A stretch of 8,219 nt of DNA from Syntrophaceae bacterium UBA5764 (GCA_002418825.1 DIEW01000002.1:49549-57767); one strand, 5' to 3'; numbered from the stretch's first letter, positions 1 to 6,894 are shown. The notes: generated from the sequence alone by a model not told the origin. A program made the numbers and translations.

Positions 1-1854
1 TGCCGCATTAAGTTTCGCCTTTATCCATTTCTCCGGAAGAGAATCTTTCGCTTTAAAGGCTTTCTTTTCATCATAATCTTCCAGATTTGACAACACCAAT
101 TTGGCGGCATTCCATATTTTGTTGACAAAAAACTTGTAACCTTCGATTCTTTCGGGAGACATGCGCACATCCCTGCCCTGCGCTGTATAGGCCGCCAGCG
201 TAAAACGGAAAGCATCTGTGCCGTACTTATCGATCATCACCAGCGGATCGATGATATTGCCGGTGGACTTGCTCATTTTTTCCCCCTTTTCATCGCGCAC
301 CAGAGCGTGCAGATATACATCTTTGAAGGGAACATCCTTCATCACGTAAAGCCCCATCATCATCATTCGGGCAACCCAGAAAAAAAGAATATCAAAGCCG
401 GTTATCAAAAGCGATGTGGGATAAAAATTTTTCAGTGCTTTTGTTTTTTTCGGCCAACCTAAAGTGGAAAAAGGCCAAAGCGCCGAGCTAAACCACGTAT
501 CGAGAACATCTTCGTCCTGTTTTAAAGACTTGCCGCCACATTTGGGACACTTAGCCGGATCGGTTTTGGAAACGATAACTTCGGAACAGCCGTCGCAATA
601 CCAGACCGGAATGCGATGTCCCCACCATAACTGACGCGAGATGCACCAGTCGCGTATATTGTTCATCCATTCAAAATAAGTCGCCTCCCAGGTTTTGGGA
701 ACGAGTTTTGTTTTACCCTCGACCACCGCTTTAACCGCCTGCTTAGCCAGCGGCTGAATTTTGACGAACCACTGCTTAGAAACCATCGGCTCGATATCTG
801 TTTTGCATCGGTAGCACTTGCCGACATTGTGAGTATAAGGCTCTGTTTTGATGAGATATTTTCTTTTTTCTAAATCAGCAAGGATATTTTTCCGCGCCAC
901 ATACCGGTCCTGCCCCTTATAAACTCCTCCTTTTTCATTGATGGCTCCGCGTCCATCCATAATGGTTATTATTTCCAGATTATGTTTGCGACCGATTACA
1001 AAATCGTTGGGATCGCATCCGGGCGTTATTTTCAGCGCACCGGATCCAAAGTCCATAGATACATACTCATCAGCGATAATCGGTATCTTTTTGTCGAGCA
1101 ACGGCAAATAAACAAATTTGCCTATCTTGTCTTTGTATCGTTTATCATTGGGATTTACGGCGACTGCCGTATCGCCCAGAATTGTTTCCGGCCTGGTGGT
1201 AGCTACAATAATTTCTCCTTTGCCTTCAGCCATCGGATAGCCGATATGCCACAAGCAGCTGGCCTCCTGCACAAACTCCACTTCTAAATCCGAAATCGCC
1301 GTGTGGCAGCGCGGACACCAATTTACGATATAGTCTCCCTGATAAATCAGGCCATCTTCGTAGAGTTTGACAAAAACTTCCCTAACCGCCTGCGAAAGGC
1401 CCTCGTCCATGGTGAAGCGCTCTCTTTGCCAATCACAGGAACAGCCCAGTCTTTTTAACTGATTGATAATAACGCCACCGTATTTTTCCTTCCACTCCCA
1501 GACACGGGCAATAAATTGTTCCCTCCCCAAATCATGCCGCGTCAATCCCTCCTTGGCCAGTTCCTGCTCTACAACATTTTGTGTGGCTATTCCGGCATGG
1601 TCCATTCCCGGCATCCACAAAGCATTGAATCCCTGCATTCTTTTGAAGCGTATTATTATATCCTGCAGCGTATTGTTCAATGCGTGCCCCATATGCAGCA
1701 TACCGGTCACATTGGGCGGCGGAATAACAATAGAAAAAGGTTCCTTGTCGCTTTCGTCCGCCGCATGAAAAAAATTCTTCTTCAGCCAGTAGTCGTATAT
1801 TCTTTTTTCTGCTTCTTGCGGCTCAAATGCTTTTTTTAATGTTTCTTTACTCAT
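1..1854 (-). CDS. valS: Valyl-tRNA synthetase, C-terminal part missing at the window edge
   Basis: Class I aminoacyl-tRNA synthetase that charges tRNA-Val in the cytoplasm and hydrolyses mischarged Thr-tRNA in its CP1 editing domain. The 618 codons visible here read without interruption to the left edge; the family is usually about 880-950 residues, so the rest of the anticodon-binding domain and the C-terminal coiled coil are off-window. The HIGH box is HMGH (residues 54-57, after PPPNVTG) and KMSKS is at 526-530. Two CxxC pairs (C180/C183 with C347/C350) and two more (C420/C423 with C436/C439) match the two zinc sites known in the Thermus enzyme. The editing domain (TTRPETILGDTAV, then GSGALKITPGCDPNDF) has Cys280 where ValRS normally has His in PAHD. 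The ATG is preceded by GGAG at 1866-1869 with an 11-nt spacer. A terminator-like hairpin lies just upstream, so expression is probably controlled in the leader. Identity is very secure. Confidence 0.97.
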   Translation of the reverse strand, partial: MSKETLKKAFEPQEAEKRIYDYWLKKNFFHAADESDKEPFSIVIPPPNVTGMLHMGHALNNTLQDIIIRFKRMQGFNALWMPGMDHAGIATQNVVEQELAKEGLTRHDLGREQFIARVWEWKEKYGGVIINQLKRLGCSCDWQRERFTMDEGLSQAVREVFVKLYEDGLIYQGDYIVNWCPRCHTAISDLEVEFVQEASCLWHIGYPMAEGKGEIIVATTRPETILGDTAVAVNPNDKRYKDKIGKFVYLPLLDKKIPIIADEYVSMDFGSGALKITPGCDPNDFVIGRKHNLEIITIMDGRGAINEKGGVYKGQDRYVARKNILADLEKRKYLIKTEPYTHNVGKCYRCKTDIEPMVSKQWFVKIQPLAKQAVKAVVEGKTKLVPKTWEATYFEWMNNIRDWCISRQLWWGHRIPVWYCDGCSEVIVSKTDPAKCPKCGGKSLKQDEDVLDTWFSSALWPFSTLGWPKKTKALKNFYPTSLLITGFDILFFWVARMMMMGLYVMKDVPFKDVYLHALVRDEKGEKMSKSTGNIIDPLVMIDKYGTDAFRFTLAAYTAQGRDVRMSPERIEGYKFFVNKIWNAAKLVLSNLEDYDEKKAFKAKDSLPEKWIKAKLNAA

Positions 1855-1862
1855 TACTTATT

Positions 1863-1937
1863 TCACTCCACAAACATACTTACAAATAAAAAGGGCTCAA
1901 CGCCCTTGATATCTATGCTTTTTCGGGAAAGCGCCAT
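1863..1937 (-). other. Possible 24-codon leader ORF overlapping the valS attenuator
   Basis: An ATG at 1937 opens a 24-residue frame that runs through the terminator-like hairpin and stops (TGA, 1863-1865) between the valS ribosome-binding site and the valS ATG. It contains three Val codons (GTT, GTA, GTG). Its start lies in the loop of the 1927-1951 hairpin and has no good Shine-Dalgarno sequence. If translated, a ribosome would cover the terminator and end on the valS initiation region, which could couple antitermination to translation. It may equally be chance; this is an inference from position only. Confidence 0.2.
1884..1907 (-). terminator. Rho-independent terminator-like hairpin in the valS leader (probable attenuator)
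   Basis: On the minus strand AAGGGC (1902-1907), a 5-nt loop (1897-1901) and GCCCTT (1891-1896) form a perfect 6-bp stem, followed by TTTATTT (1884-1890). The U-run is on the minus-strand side only, so it would act on transcription moving toward valS. It ends 29 nt before the valS start, leaving no room for a promoter in between, so it must sit inside the valS transcript. A simple end-of-operon terminator for miaA is less likely for the same reason. Confidence 0.65.
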
Positions 1938-1951
1938 TTTATGCTGCTTTC
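1927..1951 (-). other. Bulged hairpin in the valS leader
   Basis: GAAAGC (1946-1951) pairs perfectly with GCTTTC (1927-1932). Inside it a further GC/GC pairing follows across a single bulged A, giving about 8 bp closed by an A-rich 8-nt loop that holds an ATG. The stop codon of the upstream short ORF (1950-1952) sits at the base of the stem, so a ribosome terminating there would melt the hairpin. Pairing is seen directly; function is inferred. Confidence 0.45.
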
Positions 1952-1982
1952 AAAAACAACGTTTAAGTTGCTTCCTTTTCAT
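1950..1982 (-). CDS. Possible 10-residue leader peptide upstream of valS
   Basis: Reads MKRKQLKRCF then TGA. The ATG is preceded by GAGGGG at 1986-1991 with a 3-nt gap from the last G (5 nt from the GAGG core), the best ribosome-binding site in this gap. The peptide is rich in Lys and Arg and has no valine, so it does not look like a classical amino-acid-specific attenuator peptide. Its Shine-Dalgarno region is also complementary to the 3' arm of the downstream terminator hairpin, so ribosome binding could influence that fold. No homology is recognised; a chance ORF is possible. Confidence 0.3.
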   Translation of the reverse strand: MKRKQLKRCF

Positions 1983-2090
1983 CTGCCCCTCAAATTTTGC
2001 AAATATCAAATTTCTTGTTTCTCAAGTAATTACAAAACCGACACCAAATATTTAGAATCCGCGTCAGAACCGGCGAAAACAAAATGCATA

Positions 2091-2117
2091 ATTATCTTTA
2101 GAAACTGCAGATGTCAA
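2091..2117 (-). promoter_or_regulatory. Candidate sigma-70 promoter for valS
   Basis: A perfect TTGACA -35 box (2112-2117) is followed by a 15-nt spacer and GATAAT (2091-2096), five of six bases of the -10 consensus. The spacer is about two bases short of optimal. It starts 9 nt beyond the miaA stop codon and would give a valS leader of roughly 230 nt, containing the short ORFs and the terminator-like hairpin. Confidence 0.55.
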
Positions 2118-2126
2118 GTAATATTC

Positions 2127-3062
2127 CTATGTTTCAACCATTGGCGTTCCCTGCCAAAATTTTCGAACCGCTACAGTAATATCCTGAAAACTATCAGGCG
2201 CAAACCATTGTATGTCTTTATCGGCGGCAAACCAAGTTATTTGACGTTTGGCATAATGCCACGTATCTCGATTAATCAATCGTTTGGCCTCGGCAAGATC
2301 ATAATCCCCCACCAAATACCTGATAATTTGCCGATAACCAAGCGATTGCAGAGGCTTTATTCCCTCGCCATATTCTTGCAAAATTCTTTTTACTTCATCG
2401 ACCAGGCCCAAATCCAGCATCCCAGAGGTTCTGTCAATGATCCTCTTTCTAAGTTCATCGCGCTCGACCCGCAAACCAATCTTTAATGAGTGATAGGGGC
2501 TGTCAGCAAAAGCATGTTTGGTTTGCTTAGAGGTAATTGACTCGCCTGTTTGCTCCAGAACTTCCAGCGCTCTGATGACTCTTACCGCATCATTCGGTTT
2601 GATGCGGCTCGCCGCCGCCTTGTCTTTTTTCTTCAACAAATCATAGAGATATTCTTTACCCCGGGTTTGACCAAGCTTTTTATAATAACCGCGGATTCCT
2701 TCATCAACGGGCGGCGTTTCGATAATTCCTTTAAGCAGGGCGCGAATATAGAGGCCTGTACCCCCCACGATGAAAACCGGCTTTTTTTCTTCGTTAAGCT
2801 TCCTGATAACTTCACGCGCCATGTCCGCATACAGCGCCGCATTAAATTCTTCGTCCGGTTCAATGACATCAATCAGATGGTGTCTGACCTGTTTTCTTTG
2901 CTCGGGGGTTGGTTTTGCCGTACCGATATCAAAATAACGGTAAACCTGCATCGAATCCGCGTTAATTATCTCCCCGCCAAATTTCAGCGCCAGCTTTATG
3001 GCTAAAGATGTTTTACCTGTTGCCGTGGGCGAATTGATAACCACCAGGGGTATTTTTTGCAT
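2127..3062 (-). CDS. miaA: tRNA dimethylallyltransferase (A37 prenylation)
   Basis: Transfers a dimethylallyl group from DMAPP to N6 of A37 in tRNAs that read UNN codons, the first step toward ms2i6A. The 311 residues are a normal family length. Recognisable motifs in order are the P-loop region SPTATGKT (11-18), DSMQVYR (36-42), DIGTAKP (45-51), HHLIDVIEPDE (61-71), VGGTGLYI (99-106) and the C-terminal SLGYRQI and RQITWF segments. The first P-loop position is Ser11 where GPTAxGKT is the rule. The ATG lies 2 nt after the mutL stop (TAG-TT-ATG) and has no clear Shine-Dalgarno sequence, so translation is probably coupled to mutL. miaA next to mutL is a common bacterial arrangement. The TAG stop is followed directly by the valS promoter and leader. 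Confidence 0.97.
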   Translation of the reverse strand: MQKIPLVVINSPTATGKTSLAIKLALKFGGEIINADSMQVYRYFDIGTAKPTPEQRKQVRHHLIDVIEPDEEFNAALYADMAREVIRKLNEEKKPVFIVGGTGLYIRALLKGIIETPPVDEGIRGYYKKLGQTRGKEYLYDLLKKKDKAAASRIKPNDAVRVIRALEVLEQTGESITSKQTKHAFADSPYHSLKIGLRVERDELRKRIIDRTSGMLDLGLVDEVKRILQEYGEGIKPLQSLGYRQIIRYLVGDYDLAEAKRLINRDTWHYAKRQITWFAADKDIQWFAPDSFQDITVAVRKFWQGTPMVET

Positions 3063-3064
3063 AA

Positions 3065-4849
3065 CTATTTTCTTTTAAACATTTTTTCGATTTCGCTTAT
3101 GGGAAATTTTATACTGATGGGTCGGCCATGCGGGCAGGTGGAGCTAAAAGGCGTCTTCTCCAAATCGCGGCAAAGCGCGGCTATTTCATCCAGAGAAAGC
3201 ATGTTGTTTGCTTTAACTGCCGCGCGGCAAGCCAAAGCGACGAAAATTTCCTCTTTCTTTTCCTGAAGGGAAGAAAGCTGATTCTTGCCAGTGAGCTTGT
3301 CAGCAATGTCAACAATTACTTCCTTGGCCTGAGAACCGGATAATATTGCCGGTAATGTCTTTATCGCCAGCGTGTCCTTACCAAAGATTTCCACTTCCAG
3401 TCCGGCTTCATATAATAACGCTATGTGCTCGGATAATAAAGTAATTTGCGATTGTGTGACGCTGACGATTTCCGGCATCAACAAACGCTGCGATGCAACT
3501 TTTTGCTGTCCGGTATTTTTTAACCTCTCCAGAATAATCCTTTCATGCGCTGCGTGTTGGTCAATCAAAAGCAGTCCATCTTCGCCGGAAAATACCAGAT
3601 AAGTGCCAGCAATTTGTCCCAAATAACTCCACCCGGAAAAAGTTATTCGTTCCGAAGCGTGTTCGCCGACTCTTTCGCCTACCGGTTTATATTCCAAGCC
3701 AGCTGTAACAACCGCCTCCTTCGAAGCTTTCGACGGCAACACTCCTTGGGAAATCAAAGCGGCGGATTTATCGTGATACTTATACCATTGGCGTGCATCG
3801 CCTATTGATGATTCATTTTTTTTCTGTTCCAGGCGATAAACAAAACTATCTTTTGCGCTTGCCTGCAAAAGATTTTGCCCCACTGTTTGAAAAATGAGGT
3901 CATAAACGCCGCGGGAATCCCTGAAGCGCACTTCCAACTTGGCCGGATGAACATTTACATCCACGTCCTGTGCGGGCAGTTCGATGAATAAAACCCCGGC
4001 GGGATAACGTCGCGGAGGAATAACCTGGCGGTAAGCGGATAAAACCGCATGAAGCATGCTGTTATCCCGCACAAAACGTTTATTGACATACAGGTAGATA
4101 TATTTCGAATTGGACCGGTTAAATTCCGGGTGGGAAACGAATCCAGTTAATTTCATGCTCTCTTTTTCGCCGTTGACCGGGATACAGTGCGCGGAAAAAT
4201 CCATACCCATAACTGCGGCAACACGCTGCGCGATATTGTTTGTTTTCGGAGCGGTAAACGATTCGCGTCCGTTGCTCAGCACATGAAAGCGAATTTCCGG
4301 ATGGGCCAGCGCCAAGCGGATAATTGCCTCCATACACAAACTTTGTTCTGTCGTCTCTTTTTTCAGAAATTTCTTCCGGGCGGGAACACGGGCAAAAATA
4401 TCACTCACAAGTATTTTAGTGCCGACCGGACAACCTGCCGGGGAAATTTCTTTTACCGTTCCCGCTTCCGCAACGGCTTTTGTCCCCTCTTTTTCCCCTT
4501 CCCCGCGGGTCAACAATTCCACTCTAGCCACGGAGGCAATGCTGGGAATGGCCTCTCCGCGGAAACCAAAAGAATAAATATGATAAATATCCTCGAATTT
4601 ATGGATTTTACTCGTTGCGTGCCGTTTAAAAACCAGCGGCACATCTTCCGCATCCATCCCCAACCCATCATCGGCAACTTTTATCGATTGGCAACCGCCT
4701 TTTCCTAATTCCACGTCGATATTTGTTGCGCCCGCATCAATGGAATTTTCCACCAACTCCTTGACAATGGATGCCGGCCTCTCCACTACTTCTCCGGCGG
4801 CAATCTTACCGACCACTTCTGAGGATAAAACAACAATGCGCTTAGACAA
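3065..4849 (-). CDS. mutL: DNA mismatch repair protein MutL, endonuclease type
   Basis: Couples MutS mismatch recognition to strand incision and excision. The N-terminal GHKL ATPase shows VKELVENSIDAG (29-40, with E31 and N35), DDGLGM (60-65), RHATSK (76-81) and GFRGEA (95-100). A variable linker follows. The C-terminal domain has DQHAAHERIILE (430-441), an exact fit to the DQHA(x)2E(x)4E nuclease motif, and CPHGRP (572-577), so this MutL should nick DNA itself, as in bacteria without MutH. I choose the TTG at 4847-4849: GGGAG (4859-4863) lies 9 nt upstream, and the product begins MSKRIVVL, matching family N-termini, for 594 residues. A start at the TTG at 4894 would add 15 highly charged residues that the family lacks and has no ribosome-binding site. 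It is followed at 2 nt by miaA; the 125-nt gap upstream holds no convincing promoter or terminator. Confidence 0.96.
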   Translation of the reverse strand: MSKRIVVLSSEVVGKIAAGEVVERPASIVKELVENSIDAGATNIDVELGKGGCQSIKVADDGLGMDAEDVPLVFKRHATSKIHKFEDIYHIYSFGFRGEAIPSIASVARVELLTRGEGEKEGTKAVAEAGTVKEISPAGCPVGTKILVSDIFARVPARKKFLKKETTEQSLCMEAIIRLALAHPEIRFHVLSNGRESFTAPKTNNIAQRVAAVMGMDFSAHCIPVNGEKESMKLTGFVSHPEFNRSNSKYIYLYVNKRFVRDNSMLHAVLSAYRQVIPPRRYPAGVLFIELPAQDVDVNVHPAKLEVRFRDSRGVYDLIFQTVGQNLLQASAKDSFVYRLEQKKNESSIGDARQWYKYHDKSAALISQGVLPSKASKEAVVTAGLEYKPVGERVGEHASERITFSGWSYLGQIAGTYLVFSGEDGLLLIDQHAAHERIILERLKNTGQQKVASQRLLMPEIVSVTQSQITLLSEHIALLYEAGLEVEIFGKDTLAIKTLPAILSGSQAKEVIVDIADKLTGKNQLSSLQEKKEEIFVALACRAAVKANNMLSLDEIAALCRDLEKTPFSSTCPHGRPISIKFPISEIEKMFKRK

Positions 4850-4858
4850 AGCGACTAT

Positions 4859-4863
4859 CTCCC
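4859..4863 (-). promoter_or_regulatory. Ribosome-binding site that decides the mutL start
   Basis: GGGAG on the minus strand lies 9 nt before the TTG at 4847-4849. The TTG further upstream at 4892-4894 has no comparable site, which favours the shorter MutL. Confidence 0.55.
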
Positions 4864-4974
4864 TATTCCCTTTCGTTCTCCTATCTTTTTTCAAGAGCGC
4901 TGCACATCTTTAAATACCAAAATCCGCACTTCCTTCACTCGGCAATCGCTGCTTCCAAAGCTTGCACCTCAGGT

Positions 4975-5880
4975 CTAGTCCAATACAATGATAACGCGAC
5001 ATTGCTTCAACAAAATTGTTTCTTGGATTGTCCCGCGAATCCGTTGCGCATCGATATTGCCTATCACCAGGTCTGTTTTACCTGTAGCATCTGTTTTCAC
5101 GGCCTTAATCGTCAAAGGATTTGCCGCTACTCGCTGGTTCGTCCGCGCGGAAACAATGTCGCGCGTATAGACAACCGTGCCCTGCCTGACTGCGTATTCA
5201 CGGTCAACGCTGGAGTAACTGTAAACTTCCTTACCGTTCTCGTCAAAAATTTTTGGCGCCATAGCCGGTTTTGCCCCCATCCCGCGCGCATCCACAATGA
5301 TTCCAGAATGCATGAGTGAAGTGGGTGGTATTCGCGGCGCCGTCTTGTGCGCCGCTGGCGGAGACGCTGAAGTGTCAGAAGGAGAAACAACTGCCGGGAG
5401 TTTCACGTCCTCTACTTCCGTTATGCTCGCGGGTAAAATTATCCTCGTTAGATTTCCGTAAATCGGCACGCGCAATTTTATTTCGGCCGTTCCGTCTGGC
5501 AAATACTGCTGATCGCTAACCATAGCGTCTCTCTGCACAAAATCTAATATCTGCGCATTAATATCTTGTCTTTCCATCATAAAATCTTTTATTTTTCTTG
5601 TTGAATCCACCTGGATGTCTTTAACAATTTCCATCAAATCACCCAGCGCCTTCTCTTTGGCCGCGCGCAGCGCCACAGGCCGAGCGTTGATTCTCCCCGC
5701 CAATTCAGGCGGCGGCGCGCCGATATTCATCGCTTCAATATAGCCGGCGGTCCAGTTAATCAGACCATAACCAATCGATTCTACGCATTCCTCACCGGTT
5801 TCATCCTGGCAAACACCCGCAGAAGCGAAGATTAAAAGTGTACCAATCATGATTGCGGCAAATACACTTCTCAACTTCAT
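4975..5880 (-). CDS. Secreted LPP20-like protein of unknown function
   Basis: A 301-residue protein beginning MKLRSVFAAIMIGTLLIFASA, a clear Sec signal peptide with likely cleavage after ASA (residue 21). There is a Cys at 24, but the residue before it is Val, so it is not a proper lipobox; Cys24 and Cys32 could form a disulfide. Residues about 60-150 (NARPVALRAAKEKAL, then KLRVPIYGNL) resemble the LPP20/FlgT-type fold of periplasmic and outer-membrane proteins. A Pro/Ala-rich linker (162-187) leads to a second domain starting GIIVDARGMGAKPAMAPKI (193-211), a segment I remember from uncharacterised deltaproteobacterial proteins. The ATG at 5878-5880 follows AAGGAGGA by 4 nt. An in-frame ATG at 5991 is rejected because it would bury the signal peptide and has no ribosome-binding site. 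It has its own 160-nt upstream gap. A periplasmic or envelope role is inferred; the function is unknown. Confidence 0.85.
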   Translation of the reverse strand: MKLRSVFAAIMIGTLLIFASAGVCQDETGEECVESIGYGLINWTAGYIEAMNIGAPPPELAGRINARPVALRAAKEKALGDLMEIVKDIQVDSTRKIKDFMMERQDINAQILDFVQRDAMVSDQQYLPDGTAEIKLRVPIYGNLTRIILPASITEVEDVKLPAVVSPSDTSASPPAAHKTAPRIPPTSLMHSGIIVDARGMGAKPAMAPKIFDENGKEVYSYSSVDREYAVRQGTVVYTRDIVSARTNQRVAANPLTIKAVKTDATGKTDLVIGNIDAQRIRGTIQETILLKQCRVIIVLD

Positions 5881-5884
5881 AAAA

Positions 5885-5892
5885 TCCTCCTT
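5885..5892 (-). promoter_or_regulatory. Strong ribosome-binding site of the LPP20-like gene
   Basis: AAGGAGGA lies 4 nt upstream of the ATG at 5880. It is the strongest Shine-Dalgarno sequence among the minus-strand genes and fixes the start so that the protein opens with its signal peptide. Confidence 0.8.
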
Positions 5893-5899
5893 GTTTGGT

Positions 5900-5917
5900 G
5901 ACTGCCACAAAGCAGCC
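5900..5917 (-). other. Small hairpin upstream of the LPP20-like ribosome-binding site
   Basis: On the minus strand GGCTGC (5912-5917), loop TTTGTG, then GCAGTC (5900-5905) form a 6-bp stem with one G-U pair. It ends 7 nt before the Shine-Dalgarno sequence. No U-run follows, so it is not a terminator; it could affect mRNA stability or translation, or be chance. Confidence 0.3.
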
Positions 5918-6040
5918 GTTCCAGGTAAAACAAGAAAAACCTTATTAACTTTGCTTTTAAAATTAACAAATTCGATATCATGTTGCAACAATCATTAAAT
6001 TACACTCACTTGCGGTAAATAAGCAAAAACGAAAGGATAA

Positions 6041-6892
6041 TCATTGTATACATTTAATATTCTTAAGATAATCCTGCACAGCCAACTGCCACGGCTGAGG
6101 TGTCTTTCCGGTAGTCGTGATGAATTTCTGCATACTCAAAGCGCTGTAGGCGGGACGCATTGCCGGCAGGGGAAGTTCATGAGTTTTAATCGGTTTGACT
6201 TCGACTTCATCCTTACTCACTTCTTTTAAAATCCTTACGGCAAATTCATACCAGCTGCAATGCCCGCGGTTGGTGACATGAAAAATACCACGCTGATTCT
6301 GAAAAATAAGCAACTCCACCGCCGCGGCCAAATCTTTTGTGTATGTGGGGCAGCCAATCTGGTCATCAACAACGGAAAGCCGTGTTGTTGTTTTTGCTTT
6401 ATCCAAAATAGTGCGAACAAAATTTTTCCCGTTTATGCCGTAAAGCCATGATGTGCGGATGAGCAGATAATCTTCGGAAAGCGACTGCAGATAACGTTCA
6501 CCGGCAAGTTTTGATTCTCCGTAAACGTTTATGGGATTACATATATCCTGTTCGCGATAAGGGCTTTTTGCCTTGCCGTCAAAAACATAATCAGTGCTGA
6601 AATGAATGATTCTGATATCCCTGCCGCGGCAGGCTTCACAGATATTTTTTACCGCCTCCGCGTTAACGGCAAAACATTCATCTCTCTGTGTTTCACAGCC
6701 GTCCACATTGGTAAAAGCGGCGGCGTTGACAACTATTTCCGGATTGATTTCCGCGACGGCGTTTTTACAATCTTTGGCGGAAACGATATCGATTTCCTCT
6801 TTGTCCATGCCGGTAACTTCGTGATCAGCAGATAATTTTTTCATCAGATCGCTCCCCAGCATGCCCTTATCTCCCAAAAGCAGTATCTTCAA
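6041..6892 (-). CDS. rmlD: dTDP-4-dehydrorhamnose reductase
   Basis: Catalyses the last step of dTDP-L-rhamnose synthesis, the NAD(P)H-dependent reduction of dTDP-4-dehydro-6-deoxy-L-mannose, supplying rhamnose for surface polysaccharide. A short-chain dehydrogenase/reductase of 283 residues, normal for the family. It shows the Rossmann motif GDKGMLG (7-13), NAAAFTNVDGCE (56-67), STDYVFDG (99-106, with T100), the catalytic pair Y124/K128 in YGESK, RTSWLYG, and the C-terminal RPAYSAL. The start is TTG (6890-6892): the Rossmann strand begins directly after it, and the frame closes just upstream. GGAGG inside the end of truA (6906-6910) is 13 nt away, rather far, and the truA TGA ends 2 nt before the TTG, so coupling with truA is likely. 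rmlA, rmlB and rmlC are not in this window. A related epimerase/reductase is a lesser possibility. Confidence 0.93.
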   Translation of the reverse strand: MKILLLGDKGMLGSDLMKKLSADHEVTGMDKEEIDIVSAKDCKNAVAEINPEIVVNAAAFTNVDGCETQRDECFAVNAEAVKNICEACRGRDIRIIHFSTDYVFDGKAKSPYREQDICNPINVYGESKLAGERYLQSLSEDYLLIRTSWLYGINGKNFVRTILDKAKTTTRLSVVDDQIGCPTYTKDLAAAVELLIFQNQRGIFHVTNRGHCSWYEFAVRILKEVSKDEVEVKPIKTHELPLPAMRPAYSALSMQKFITTTGKTPQPWQLAVQDYLKNIKCIQ

Positions 6893-6894
6893 TT

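Noticed and set aside
1884..1907. Hairpin as a plus-strand terminator
   Set aside because: The T-run follows the stem only on the minus strand, and no plus-strand gene ends nearby.
1855..2126. T-box riboswitch upstream of valS
   Set aside because: Position and terminator fit, but I could not find the conserved antiterminator bulge sequence or a Stem I with a clear Val specifier loop.
1941..2486. 181-codon open frame on the plus strand
   Set aside because: It lies antisense to miaA and the valS leader; miaA has all family motifs, and this frame shows no recognisable domain or ribosome-binding site.
4850..4974. Coding-like fragments between the LPP20-like gene and mutL (for example a frame ending ALEAAIAE-stop at 4935)
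   Set aside because: Each is under about 25 codons, has no ribosome-binding site, and matches no family I recognise; a decayed gene cannot be supported.
5881..5991. N-terminal extension of the LPP20-like protein to an ATG at 5991
   Set aside because: It would place 37 residues before an obvious signal peptide and ignore the strong ribosome-binding site at 5885-5892.
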